DNA of 64,000 nucleotides, from NCBI GenBank assembly GCA_013399895.1, contig VXBA01003436.1:537682-601681 (forward strand), read 5' to 3'. Below the pieces are notes generated by a model, which did not search any database, had not been told where the DNA came from, and saw nothing but the letters and a program-made list of their open reading frames with translations. The position numbers and the translations under genes were made by a program. Positions 1 to 13,540 of the stretch are shown here, piece after piece (position 1 is the stretch's first letter; each line of letters starts with the position of its first letter). The DNA comes from Serilophus lunatus (lineage: Eukaryota > Chordata > Aves > Passeriformes > Eurylaimidae).

Positions 1-182
1 AGTTATGGGCATTGTTTGTACCTAGAGGTGAATTTACAATGTCTTCTGCTCCTCAGTGCCACAATATTTTGGTTAATAGGTTCAATATGTGACTGATTTA
101 CATTGCATACATTGCATTAAAAAATCCAGCGAAAAAGTAGTGGCTAGGGGTAGAAGCTGTTTGCGGAAAGCTAAGACAATAT
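1..182. other. Non-coding, nothing recognised
   Basis: I see no gene, repeat family or simple repeat in this stretch. The CR1 similarity that begins at about 183 does not visibly extend into it. Confidence 0.5.
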
Positions 183-2645
183 GACTTCTAGGTTTACACG
201 GCCCTGCCTCTCAAGCCTATCTTGGTCCTTCTGGATCACCAGCATGTTGACAACACTCAACAGCTTGGTGCTGTCAGCTAACTTGCTGAGGGGACACTTG
301 GTCCCACAAAGATCTTAAACAGCACTGGTCTCAGTACTGACCCCTGAACACCACTTATCACTGGTCTCCACTTGAACATTGAGCCATTGACTGCAACTTT
401 GTGTGTGACCATCTAGACAATTCCTTATCCACTGAGTGTCTCTCCAGTTTAGAGGCAAGGATGTTCCACAATCTAGGTAGATTACATCAGTCCTCTCTTG
501 CTTCATCCACCACCACTGTAACCCTATTGCAGAAGACCACCAAATATTTCAGGTATAATTTGTTCTTAGTGAAGGTGTGTTGTCATGAATCACCTCTTTA
601 TTTTCTTTATTTGCCTTAACATAGTTTGGAGGAGGGTCTGCTCCGTAATCTTCTGGGCATAAAGGTGAGACTGACTGGCCTGTAGTTCTCCAGGTCTTTC
701 TTGTTTCCTTTTTTAAAAAATAGGGTTATGCTTCCTCATTTCCAGTCAGTGGAAACTTCCCCAGCCTGCCACAACTTTTCAAATATGGTGGATAGTGACT
801 TAGCCATTCCATCTGCCAGTTCCCTCTGTACCCATAGATGTGTCTCATCAGCTCCCATGCAGCCTACAGGTTCCTTAGATGGTCTTTAACTTGATCTTCT
901 TCTACAGTAAGTAGTTCCTTCAGTAAGTAGTTCCTCATTCTCGCAGTCCCTACCTTTGCTTTCTAATACTTGGGTGCTGGAAAACTTGCTGGTAAAGACT
1001 GAGGCAATGAAGTTGTTGAGTATCTGAGCCCTCTCCATGTCCCAGACAACCAAGTGTCTTATTTCCTTTCAGAGAGGGTCCATACTTTCCCCTAGTTTTC
1101 CTCTTATCACTGATATACCTATACAAGCTTTTCTTGCTGCTCTTGCTATGCCTGGCCAGATTTAATTCTGTCAGGTATTTAGGATTCCCACCTGATTCCT
1201 GGCTCCTCAGACAATTTCTCTGTATTCTTCCCAGGCTACCTGTCCTTGCTTCCACCCTCTGTAGCTGTCTTTTTTGTGTTTGACTTTGTCCAGGACATCC
1301 TTGTTCGTCCATGCAGGCTTCCAGTTTTTGTCTGACTTCATTGAGTGCATCACTCCTGAATTTGAAGGAGTCAGTCCTTGAATATTAACCAGCTTTCTTG
1401 AGCCTCTCTTCCCTCCAGGCTTTATGCCATGCTATTTTACCAGATCCCCGATGAGGTCCAAGTCTCCTCTCCTGAAGCCCAGGGTAGTGAGCCTGCTGAG
1501 CACCCTCTTTGCTGCCCTAAGGATCTCAAAATCCAGCATTTCATGGTAACTGCAGCCCTGGCTGCCCTTGAGCTTCAGATTCCTCACCAGCCCCTCCTTG
1601 CTGCTGTTCTACTGTTCTACCACAGCACCTCTCTTTGTTAGTTCCTCTGTCAGTTGGAGGAGGTAGTTGTCGTCTGCACGTTCCAGGACCCTCCTGGATT
1701 GCTTATGCCCTGCTATGTTTTCCCTCCAGCAGATACTGGGTTGGTTGAATTCCCCCGCGAGGACCAGGGCTTGTGAACATGAGGCACTTCTTGTCTGTCT
1801 ATAGACAAACTCATCCACTCAGTCTTCCTGATCAGGCTGCCTGTACTATGCCATTCCTGTCCTTCCATTAATCCTGATCCACATAAACTGTTGGTCAGAT
1901 CCTCATCCATCCCCAGTCAGGGCTCCATGTACTTCAGCTGGTCACTGACATAGAGGGCAGCCCCCCTGCCTCCTCTCCTGTCTGTCCTTCCAAAAGTGCC
2001 TCTATCCTTCCATTCCAACACTAATCACAGGAGCCATCCCACCACATCTCTGTGGTGCCAGTAAGATCATACACAATTCTTTTTGAATCTTTCCCATGCT
2101 GCCTACATTTGCGTAGAGGCATTTTGGTTGGGTCCCTGATGAAACCGACTTCCTGGCTGAAGTGGCTGGAATTACCTTCTGGTGCCCTTTAGGTGCTCTG
2201 CAACTGACCTGTGATCCCTCTCCAGGATCTCGGCCTCTATTGCTGGCATGGGCATACAACTGGTATGAGTGAGATGTATTGATGTTCCCCACCCTCTGCA
2301 GCTTTAGTTTAAAGCTTTCCTCACCAGCTTAGCAAGGCTATGATGGAAAATACATTTTCTCTTCTCTGACAGATGGACCCTGTCAGCCCCCAGTACACCA
2401 GGTTTCTTAAAGGGAATTCCATGGTCCAAGTGAACTGAATTCCCGGTGGTGGCACCAGTCCTGAAACATTTGTTGATTTTCCAGATTCAGCTGGCTTTTT
2501 CAAACCCCTTTGACTGGGAGGAGAAAACCTACCTGTGCTCCAGAGTTACTTACTGTCACTTACAGGGCTCTGTAGTGCTTAATATTCCTCACACACTCCT
2601 AGCTGTATCACTGGTGTCCACATGACACAAAACCAGCAGATAACA
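183..2645 (-). mobile_element. CR1 LINE fragment, antisense: end of ORF1, endonuclease and part of RT
   Basis: This is a decayed Chicken Repeat 1 non-LTR retrotransposon read on the minus strand, with its 5' side at about 2645 and its 3' side at about 183. Reading leftwards, 2640-2320 resembles the C-terminal part of the CR1 ORF1 esterase-like domain. At 2292 an ORF2-like start (MGNINTSHSYQ) leads into the endonuclease, with CLYANVGSMG near 2120 and GEFNQPSICW near 1770. The linker follows at 950-1312 (ELNLARHSK, SLYRYISDKRKTR). RT is partial at 315-506 (RTDVIYLD, WIRNCLDG) and ends just past the catalytic motif at 263-292. The family motif FADD reads LADS there, so the second catalytic aspartate is lost. 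The frame is broken many times and the copy is inactive. The 3' end of the element is missing, which is unusual because CR1 copies normally lose their 5' end. Assignment to CR1 is firm, the subfamily is not determined, and the edges are good to about 20 bp. Confidence 0.95.
905..936. repeat. 16-bp tandem duplication inside the CR1 copy
   Basis: Two adjacent 16-bp units (905-920 and 921-936) both read CAGTAAGTAGTTCCT and differ only in the last base. The expected CR1 sequence has a single unit here, so this is a private duplication that arose after insertion. Confidence 0.85.
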
Positions 2646-5600
2646 GTGTTTGTGTGTTTTAATAAAGGCATTCCTAGCTAGTGAAATCTAGAAGTATAAT
2701 GTTTATGTAAAACTGAAACACTGAAGATACATTAATAAAAGGCTCCAAGACATATCAGTTAAAAGATTCCAAGAAACAATGTGAAGAGAACTCTTCCTGG
2801 TGTCTTGTTGACTCAAGTTTTAGTCACTGAGAAATCCAGTATTTTTGCCAGATCGTATCTATTGGTTTTTGATGCCAGTTTGAAAACTTGGTGCCTAAGA
2901 GTTTTGGGATTACTTGAAATTTTTCTGTGGTGGAATACATGAAATACAGGATGTACTAGCTGTCCTGAGGAGTGGATGCAGCAAGTCATAAAAGCTTTGC
3001 AGCTGTGATGGGGTAGAAAAGTGAGAGTAAAACCAGACTTCTTGTAGTGTGGGGCAGTGGGAGGAAAGCAGAGTAATATCCCTTAATATACCAGCTAACA
3101 ACAGAGGAGTGAAATTTTCTACTGTATAAATTCTTAGGTAAGAATGGCAAATGATAAATTAGTTACACTGATTAATTAACTAAAGCATTTAATTTAATTG
3201 AGGTTGGTTTAGTTATGGGAGATAAAAAAAGCATAAGCAAACTGTGACTTCACCTTGAGTGTGTCCTTAAGCACTATTTACAGTGCTACAACAAATTAAA
3301 TAAAAAGAGATTTGTTTTGAATAGTGATTACACATAATGAATGACGATTGACCATGTCCTAAGAGGTCTTGGTGTCAATTTCTCCCTCTCACTCCCTGCC
3401 AAGGAACTAAAAGAGAAGAAAAAACAATCCCCAAACAATGAAAAATAAACCAAACAACAAAACAAATCAGCTGGACTGACAAGATCCAGTGCTAACCTGT
3501 AGGTTTTATATTTTTCATTATCATCCTTGAGAAACTGAGTCGGAAATGGGTTGTCTGGGATGCCTTGTACTAAGTATGTCACACCACCTATGTGATGAGA
3601 TGTTACAAAGATCACATTAGATATGAAAAACTTGTTGCAGGTAAACACCTTAGAATTATGTTGGTAAAAGCTCTACTTACACTATTCTGTATTTAATAAA
3701 TTATTAAAGTAATATATATGAATTATAGCGTTGTTTTCTGTCTTTAGGGGTTTTTTTGCTAGTGCCTGCAGATGTCCTGTTAATTACCTCAGATACAATT
3801 GTCAAGGCTTTGCAGAGCATGTTAACTTCTCTTCGTCATAGGTCAAGGAAAATTTTTTTCTGAACTCTGTTCAAATCTGAGTCTGAAGCCTAGAGCAATG
3901 ATTGTCTGTCTTAACAGGAATTATAAACTGCATGTGCTTTGAGTTTGCAGTTTTTCTTATCAGCCTAGAACGTGAAATGGTTGTAATTTAGGGTTGTATA
4001 ATTGTACACTAATCAGTTCTTCTTGGTGCTGCTTTAGGGAAAAAGTACTTCATGAAGTTTGAAAACCAGTAAGTCATATATATTAAAAATGGCTCATAAA
4101 TTAGATATTCTGGGACCAAAGATTTTCAGAACTGAAGACAAACTGGATACTTTGTCTTAATTATAAAAATAAAAACTGCTGAAAGACTTGTATTCAGAAT
4201 TTTAAAAGATTCTTGTATTCATATTTCTGCTTCCAGAAATAATAAGCTATTAAACTTTACATTACTTTGTATGGCTTGCTACATCTGCACTAGCTGCTTA
4301 CTGCCAGGTGGTTTCAGGGATGTCTCTACGTAAAACCTGGCTCCCACTATGTGCACATGTGACTTCACTGTGACCTCACTACTTAATTGGCCATTATTTA
4401 ATATCAAGCTTGTTAACATACAAGAAAATAACAAGCCTTAAAACAGAAAAACTAGTAGTCATTTGGAACTAAAATCTTGTTTTGGTAATACATAAGGAAA
4501 GTCTGTTTAGGATGTTATGTTGATGGGTTGATGGCTAATTATTCTGTATCACTGGGGTGCTTGTTCCCCTGTAGTGTGGTGGGTCCACTTGCTGCACAAA
4601 TGCAAAGGCAAGCCTGGACGATTAAAGGGATTAGAGTGCTTTAAACAGCAAATTAGAGCCCCCCAGCTCAAGCTTCCTCTGAGTGGGGTTTGAAATGTTT
4701 ATTGCTGTGACTTTGCTTGCAGTTTTGAGAGCTTCTTTCTCCTGGCAAGCTGACTCCAGCATGTCAAACCCCTTAGCAATTGTTTCTCCTATACTTTTGT
4801 CACAGGAAAAGGAACAAAAACTACTTATTTCCCTATTGGCTGTTTTGTTCTTGTCCTGTCTTCAAGAATTGTATCCCTCATTTTCTGTCTGCTCAATAAT
4901 ATAGGAAGGAGGTAACTTTAACTTTCATACTTCCCAGAAGTGCCCTAAGCATAGTCCAGTTTTATTAGCAAGGAAGTGAGGAACAGAGCAACAAATTATT
5001 TCATCAGTGTAGTGTGTGATGTCCAGGGATTTGGTTGTGCTTGAAGTCCTCTGATAAACCTGCAGGCTCAAACAACAGTATCTGCAGCCTCCCCTGGCCC
5101 CCTCCATCTCTGCTGTTCTCGTCTGCCTCGCCACCCACCGCAGTATTGTATGATGAAGTCATGTGTAGCATAGCACAGTGATCTCGGTTGGCCCTTTGAT
5201 AAAGAGTGTCCTTCTTTTTTTCCCTATGGTTTTCATCCAAATCAATTTTCCTATTTTCCTCCGTCCAAACAGTTGAACAATTATACCTCTGTATTCTGCT
5301 CTGTATGAGAGGGAGAGGAGTTTGAAACAAGGGATCAAAGGCTGAGCAACCTGGCATAATCAGCACTGCTGCTAACATTGAAACTAGCGTTAGGCTCTGG
5401 TTTTTGAGCACTTTAAAGTAGGCAATGCTACTGAAATAAATTCTGCTGATCAGCTTCTGACTCTTGACTTCTAGAAGTTTTGGAGCATCTGTGCAGTGAA
5501 CTAGACTTCAGAACTATGGCAGAATAAAACTAATTATCTCAAGAACATCTAAAATGCTTGTGCAATCTGCACGGATTCTTGTGCCAGCACAAGGCTAGGG

Positions 5601-8600
5601 GTGACATGGAGATGGAAAGCATCTGAGAGAGGAACGAAATACATTTCTGAAGTTAGCAGAAGTGGTTTTGCTGCCAGTGCTTATGGGCCTGCAGCAGCCT
5701 CAGGTGAACTTCCCTGAACTTCCCATGAGCACTGATGCTGGGCTGCTCTAGCTCAGCAAAATTCAAAATGTGACTGTAGCGGGACTTAATACCCCTGTGC
5801 TAGTGTGTTGAGTTAGTGCCTTCAGTGGTGGAGATTGCTTCAGTTTTGCATTCTGGAGATTGCATTTTGGCACACACTTAAGGCTTGTACTGAGGCATCT
5901 ATATTGCTGTTATTTGCTTTATCTAGGTTAAGCCTGATGCATGTTAATACCTGGATTTTTCTGTAGAAAATAGTTGGTATGGTGTACAGAGGTAGGGAGA
6001 AAATAATTGTCTTTTGTTTTCTGTCCTGTAGATAAATTGGTAAATACATTTGATAATTCAGAAAAGGTTTAACGGTTTCTTCAGATCTTTGTTTGTATCA
6101 GTTGCTGATTTAGTATGGGTGAAAGTAATAGAAGACATATTAAGAGATTCGATGTATAGTAGTCAAAAGTACAGAGTGTCCTTTTAGGTTGTTCCTTTGT
6201 GCTCAACCCCAGTTCAAGAATGGACATAGCATGTATTTTTTTGAAAAATGTATGTAGATTGTTTTGTTAGGAGGGGGTTGATGAACGAATGTAGTTTCTG
6301 TTTATCTTGAATTAGATTGTATTTTTATTTGTTTCACTTTTAGAGCTGAAGTTCATTTAGTCTTTGGTAAGGAAACGTGAACTATTCCGTAGGAAGTACA
6401 GTTGGCAAAATGCTCACTTTATCTGACTGATAGTTTTGGATTACCTTAAAACTTTTTTTTTGGCTGGAGGACACAGTTTCCCATCTAGGATTACCAGATT
6501 GATGATATCATATGAAAAAAGTGAACAGGTAAGGTGTTTTTTTTCCCTCTTGCATCAAGATCTTTTAATGTTTTCTTCTGTTACATGTAGCCAGCTTCTC
6601 CTATTGAGAAGCCTCAGCTTTCTACTAGGATGCCAACAGGAGCATGGAACATAATTGTGTGTTGTGGTGAACTTGTCTAAAGTAAAATAGCTTTTTAAGC
6701 TTTCATAACCTGCTGGTGTTACAGGCTAGCATTTTCCCACATGGTTCCCACATGATACACAGATCGTATTAACTGTAGCTGTGAGTAAGGCTCTGCACAA
6801 GCATCTGGACCATGATTTCCAAAGGGGTAATGAAAATGCACTTGGCAGTGAGTAACGACTTCAGACAGAGTATTCCAAAAGGTAATATTTGTAGTAAATA
6901 TTTTGCCTTACTGTAGGCCTGTAGGAGGAGGGTGGGGCTTCAGTTGAGAAATGAGGGGGAAAAAAAAAATCTGTTATTTGATAATGGTTAAGTTACTGTT
7001 GGAAGCATTTATTTGAAGTAGCCAGTCACATCTGAGTTTTCTGTGTCTTAAATACAATAAAGGCCAATCCACTTGTTTTATGCAGCCTGAAGAGCCTAGA
7101 GGATTAGAATATCTTCATTGTTGTGGTTCTTGGTTTAGCATGAGAGATAGTGGGAACATTGATCTTTATAAGGCTCTTGCACTTCTCTCTTGAGCTTTGA
7201 AATTGGCTTGTAAAGTTTCTTACCTGAAATGTTCTTGTTGGTTAGCCAGAAAGTGAAGGTCTGGTTTCCTCTGTGCTGAGACATCGATAAATCTGATCTT
7301 TCTTAGTTTTGGTTTGTTGTGTTGTTCTTTGTTCTGGCATTTTCAAAAAATGTTGCTGAAAAACTGATTTTCATAACGTTAACTTCTATCGTCAACACAT
7401 TGAAGACCTAGATTATGAGTGAGAGTAAGTTACTTTTTAAAAGGAATTGGAAATTCTGAATATTGCTTGAAGTTACAGTGAACAGAAAGAATTGCAAGTC
7501 TTGCTTTACGGTGTGATTTGACATGATAATTTCCGTATCAAAAGGTGTGTGGTTTTGCCTGTTCTTCCCAGAAATGCACCTTGCTTGATGATGTATTTTT
7601 TCCAGTAGCAGTGAAAGGAGCGTGGTCACACCTCCCTTGTCACTTAGCAGGACCCACCTGTGAATAGTCAATGAGTGAAATCAGTCTGATGATACTCTGT
7701 AAGCATCAGGCTTTATGATACGTAAATGTAAGATTATGTCCCTCATACTTCTCATCTTTCCCATTTGCCCCAGGGAAACAAAGGGACCAGGGGTCATAGG
7801 TGAAGTCTGGGCAAAGTTGCTTCTGTCAATTCTACATAAAGGGTTTGAAAACAACCATTTAAGATTAGTGTTTCAGCCTTGTCAGGTCAGCAGCGTTCTA
7901 TTCCAAGGGTGTAGCAGGAATTACATGGTTATCACCTTGTGCTGCTTGTGGAAAAATTACTATCCTGTCACTGGTGACAGTGTGTGTGTTCTCCTCAGCC
8001 TTGTCTCCATCAGTAGTAATGGAAATAGATGGGTTGGTCTGAAATTTGCAGTCAGATGGCAAGCTACTTGCTTCCTCTGTGATATTGTTGCAGGCTAAGG
8101 TATTGCAGCAACACCCCTCTTTCCATGAGACATCAGTTTTCTTTTGCATTACTTTAGGATTTTTTTTCACTGCCCTTGTTTGAAAAGGGCATAATTAAGT
8201 CACCTTAAAAAAGATGTGTCAAGCATAAATTGATAGTGTTTCCTTCTTAAATAAGCACCTAACCTGAAACAACAGCTCCAAAAGAAAGAAACATTCAATG
8301 CTTGCACTGACGGTTACCACTGGGGAAAACATTCAGTATTTCAGTGCTAGATTGTAAGTTGACAGTCAGTTTAGTGCTTATCCCAACCTCCTTCCCAAAG
8401 CTCTAAAGGAGGAAAATCTCCAGCTGTTAAAAAACATGCACATGTGGATATGTTTAACAACTTTTGATACTTATGAAGTAATATTTTTAGTATACTGAAA
8501 ACAAGCTGGTAGTATATGGTAGTGTGAATTTATTCTTTACTTGAAGCATTACAGACTTCTTGTATTCAATCAGTTCATAATCTCCAGCTGTCTTATGGTG

Positions 8601-11049
8601 CTGTGTAGAAAACTGTCTTTTACAGATAGTTTTTAGGGAAGAAGCAAAAAGAGAAGTGGAGACTACTCAGTAAAGCAGAAAGTGCATTTGGGAGGACTGG
8701 AGGAGAGGAACGACTCCTGTGCAGATGTCCCAGTATTTAGCTGTAATAGCTTCATACCTAATTTGGTATGAGTGGTTGCTGCTGCCTGTGTTCATGACTG
8801 AAGTGTAGGCTTCCTATCGAATGCCAGGAACCACATGTCTATCAACAGCACTACTTAAGCTGAGTGATTTTAGCTCACAGGCCAAATTATGAATTCTCTT
8901 GTTCCTGAGCCCACTAGAAAAGGCATTCAGAAATCTGGATCATCTCCTGCTCTCTCAGGAGACATCCTCTCAAGCTCCACAGCGATGGCCCTCATTAGAC
9001 TGCACTCACTGTGTGAGCTAAACCTTTTATTGGCTCACATGCCTGGAATATGGTAGAAAGGACTTGCTTCTGTTTTAGAACGTGCTAGGAATTGTTAAAG
9101 GGGTATGATTTTTACTTAGGTAGTCAGCTCAGATGAAGAGATAAATATGAATCCTCTGAGGAGTGAAGTATAGGGAAGTTAGGGAGACAAGACCAGGGGC
9201 TGGAGGATTCACTCAGCCGCAGTCAAAGAAGTACTGGTGATGTTGTGGGGGTTTGTTTTGTTTTTGTCTCTTGCTTGTTTCTTTGCTTTCCTGCAATAAA
9301 GACAGCATATATAGGACATTCTCAAAAGCTTTACTACAATTGTCCATTGTATGCAACTCTTGTGAATTGGAGTGATTAAATTTAGAGTGCAAAATACCTT
9401 GACTCTTTTAAAGGATACGTTAATTTTCTTCCCACCCTTGTAACATTGTTTTTTTAGTTTGTATATGAGCCTGTAAAGAACACTTCAATCATATAACAAA
9501 ACAACTTCTTCCTTTCTACATCAACTTGCAATAAATATCAAATTATGTTTAAACTGAGCGTACTGTAGACAAAAAAATGCAGTTGGTGTGTGGGTCTCCC
9601 TCAGATATAACGAAGAAACATTTGTCATATCTAGGAAGCGATGGAGCGCATTGTAAAATTAGAGAGAATGAGTTGGTATCCCGTTGTCTGATTTCTTTCC
9701 AACAGAGGAAGATTCCAGGTGGATGGGGACAGCATGCAAGATGAATACTGAAAGTATGAGCACAGCATGGAGTTAATGAAAAGGCAGTGTGCATGTACAT
9801 TTGGGCAAAGGGAGGTTCTAATTTGGATGGCTGATGATGATCGGGTACCTGTCCTGAGACGTTCATCAGTTCAGGTAGTGGGGTATGTCACTGCATTTCC
9901 CACAATATGTTAAGAAGTTAGAATGGCAGTGGTGTGGACTCCTACCTTAGAGCAAATGAGTGAAACACAGGCTCCAGAGCTCTCAGAATTACAGTGCTTC
10001 CATGCTCTTGGAAGCCAGGGTTTGAGTTACATGCTTTTGCTACACAGGAGAAAGAGGGCAAGTCCACTTACGTCCAAAAGAGTTCAAGAAAACACATCAC
10101 AATATTGCAATGTTAGGACTGTGTTTTTCTTTTATCTCTATGAATGGAGCTGAAAAGAGTATCACGATTTGGTTTTTGAAGAGAGGTGCTGTTTGTGTGT
10201 TTTGTTTTCCAAATTACAAAGCGTGTTGTCAACAAAGGGGATCACATATGAGATGAGGTCTTAGAAGGTGCAGCCAGTGTTCACCCTGTGTAAACTTACA
10301 CAAATTGCTAAGTTTTTGGATTAAAAAGAGTTGTCTTCCTCTTTAGCAATCTTTTTTTGTGATTCCTCTTGAGGAGAAGGGGAAAGAATGAGCCTCAGTT
10401 AAATTACTCATTCATCTCTGCCCACCCTAAACAGAAAGAATGGACCTTGAGAAAAGCTGATGAAGCTGAAAATCACCACTTCTGTCACATTGTGTCTTGA
10501 GTGAAATTGGACATGTCTTCCTATGCTTGCTTTGAAATCTGTCTGTTGCAGGGACTCTATGCTTGTCTGGTGTGATGGCATTTTTTTAAATTTCTGTTTT
10601 GTTTTATTATCTTTGACATGAGGACAAAAATACCAAAGACCGTTTTCACATCTTTAAGTTGAAGTCTTGAGAGGGCTGCAGATGATGTAGTTTTTAAAGC
10701 AATTTGCTGCTTCTCCCAGTGTAGGATTTCAAAGTTTTTGTCACGTGAAGCAAGACTTCAATTAGAAGCTATCTTTTTCCTATTGTACTGGTGTATATAC
10801 CACTGTATGTGTACCAATAAAGCAGGGTTTGGATTATGAAGAAATACATAGCATAGGTTCACTTTATAGCACTGCAAGTTTTTTTGTTATTTCAGCGAGA
10901 TTTGTAAAACTTCATTCAGATTGCTGTCATCTTCACTAGAAAAATAATTTCAAAAAGCCTACATTCTGATCTTGTGCTAATTTTTTGCCATGCACGAACA
11001 AATATTCTGAATGCATTAAAAGTTAGGTATGTATTGAAAACAGGTTTGG
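2646..11049. other. AT-rich non-coding DNA without recognised genes
   Basis: Open frames are short (135 codons at most) and show no recognisable domains, no consistent splice-site framing and no similarity to any protein I know. Short A/T runs occur (for example around 6960), but I see no identifiable transposon end. This is most likely intronic or intergenic sequence upstream of the FBXW7 alpha coding exon. Confidence 0.6.
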
Positions 11050-11070
11050 TTTTTTTTTTTTTTTTTTTTT
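11050..11070. repeat. Poly-T tract, 21 nt
   Basis: An uninterrupted run of 21 T. It could be a simple homopolymer or the complement of an old poly-A tail, but I recognise no retroposed sequence next to it. Confidence 0.9.
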
Positions 11071-13540
11071 AGCAGCAATGGTTTGAACATTAACTTTGAG
11101 AAGATCCATTTTTTTTTATAAAGATATGTATCAGGCAGCCCTTTTCTTGACCATCTATTGCAAAGGTGGTTCCTCTACGTGGGGGATTTATTTTCCAAAG
11201 CAGCAGAATTGGCTGCAAACAGCATAAAGGAGCTGGCCATGTCCTATGTCCTGCCTTGTCACCCTGAGGTTTCTGGTGTTTCTGACTATCTTTTGGAGAA
11301 TTGCTTTAAAACTTGTGCAGCTGTTGTGAAACGCATCTTCCATCCTTCTAAACCCTTTAGAGTTGTAGCTTGCATTCTCTTGCTGTTTTCTACATATGTA
11401 ACAAATAAACTTCTTGGCTTTTTTCAGTTTGAGTTATAAGGCATGTTGTATGTTTGGAACTTTGCAGTAAGTTTAGGTGTTTTAAACTTGTACATAGTAT
11501 AGTTATTTTGATCTAATTGTGTATCACTAATTACATGCTATAAAGAATTTGGCAAAAGTATTTTTATGGTAAGATTTTCCCCCAGTTCAAAGTTTTATTT
11601 GTTTGATTATTTGTTCGGTAACTATGTTTCATAACTTATCTGTTCTTCCTATATGTGTATCTCTTCTGCATTAATTTTTTTTTTTTAGTCAGTACTTACA
11701 ATTTTGATAGTTTACTGTCTCATCCACTCTCTGTGTCCGAGTGATATTCCATCAAGGCTTAAGAGCATGTCTGGCTGCTTGCCTATTGAGGTTTTGCACA
11801 GAGGAGAGCACGGCCTTAGCTTGGCATGAAATCATATCTCTTTTTTTTTTTTTTTTNNNNNNNNNNNNNNNNNNNNNNNTTTTTCAAATAGAAACAGGCT
11901 GTGGCTTCAGATTAAGAATATTGCAAGAAAGCTTTGTTACTAAGATAAATGTTTCTTCAAAACCGTTAACAACCCTGCTCTAAGTTTGGATTTGACCAGG
12001 TTTGTGGAATTCATAAGAGCAAATATAATGATAAAAATAGCTGGTATTCTGAAAGGTAACCACAGTTCTGAGGATGTTGTATTTGTGACTCTGTCCTGTC
12101 AACGAGTATTACGGAGAACATCACTTTAGTTAGAAACAGTGATGTAACAAAAACGGTTCACAGCAAGGAATTTTGATTTCAGGTGAAACGTGTCATAGTG
12201 AATAGAGATGAATTGAAAGTTTTGCTGATAAAACACACACCAAACCCCTCAAAATATAGGGATAACACCAATGTAAAATTTAAGCAAATGTGTCTTCATG
12301 TTCTGAATGGCACTATAGGATGCTTTTGGTGGGGGGAAAAACATTTGTTCTTCTCTATCAACTACATCTCTATGAGTAGCACTTCACTTCTGCTGCCCAT
12401 AGATAGGGGAACACCCCCCCCCAGCAGTAAAATTACTTTGATATTCTTAAAAATATTAATTTATGTTGCAGTTACTTATTCTTTGAGGCCATGGCTGTCA
12501 ATCACTGGCTCTATCTGCATGCACAACAGGATCAATAGTACATTAAGGCAACTGACATGAGGAGGGGAAGAATTCATAAATAATAAATAGCAGGCTGCAC
12601 TGCTGGCGCTTCATCTCTACCAAGAGTAATACAAATTCTAGTGAAGTACCCTTGTACTTCCTAACCCTATTAGACTCCAAACCATTATCCCAAATATTGA
12701 TGCTTTCCTGTAGTCTGTTTCTTGTTAAGAAATATATCTGTGTAATCCTTAGCTACATGCTGCCAAAGGAAAAGTCTAGTCTATGTATCAGAAATGCAGG
12801 TACAGTAAGATCACTTTTATAAGCTGATCTGTAGCCCGAGAGGCCAGGATTTGAAGGAGGGGGATGTGGGGGTTGCTTTTAACAACATTTTCTTAGCTCT
12901 TTAAACAATAGATGCTTCTGTGAAGAGATTTTTGTGGTATGCAGGACATGTGAAATGTTGAGCATTGGAGCATGATCCTTGCACTTTAAATCTGTGTATT
13001 AATTTTTTTTTTTATTAGCTCTCCCTGCTTCCACATCCTGCACATTGCTGGTAAGCATGCATCAGCAATAAGACTTTCTTCACTAATGTGCCTGACATAT
13101 CTCTGAAATGTGGCTGGTCAGAGCTAGAGCTGCTTTTTTTATTTTATTTTTTTTTGAAGTTGGTTCCTTTCAAGACATTTAAGTAATTTCACCTGATATT
13201 ACTTTAAATATTCTGTATAATGTGCTCTTTCGATGAATAGCTGTGTAGAATCAGCATGAGAAGAGCAAAGTCGTTGGCAATACCAGCTCAATTGCATCTG
13301 CAGATGAGGATTTAAAATTCTATGCAGCAGACAGTACCTCCAGCAGGCGAGTAAAAGGTTACTGCATTATTTTGCTTGTTTGCATCTGTAGCCTTTATCT
13401 ACAGAAGGGGTTTTTTTTCTACTATTCAATTTGTTGTGCATGCTTGTATATAGATACTACTGGAAATCGATTTAATAGGAACATAAATATCAAAAGGGCA
13501 GAGCAAGGTGAAGGGAGAGGCTCAGTTCAGCTCTAAACCA
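11071..13540. other. Non-coding DNA surrounding the assembly gap
   Basis: No gene is recognised. A 93-codon open frame at 11158-11439 on the plus strand has no domain that I recognise and lies between a T21 tract and AT-rich DNA, so I treat it as chance. A run of nine C is present at 12414-12422. Confidence 0.5.
11857..11879. other. Assembly gap (23 N) within a poly-T run
   Basis: The 23 undetermined bases are flanked by 16 T on the left (11841-11856) and 5 T on the right. The gap is probably a homopolymer that could not be resolved, so its true length is unknown. Confidence 1.

Noticed and set aside
5004..5411. 135-codon minus-strand open frame, the longest outside CR1 and FBXW7
   Set aside because: No domain or splice framing. 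A single frame of this size is expected by chance.
7715..8098. 127-codon plus-strand open frame with an overlapping minus-strand frame
   Set aside because: Composition looks like translated non-coding DNA and there is no recognisable motif or exon structure.
11158..11439. 93-codon plus-strand open frame between a T21 tract and AT-rich DNA, with an AATAAA near its end
   Set aside because: No domain, signal or family resemblance, no supporting splice sites, and the length is within chance for 64 kb.
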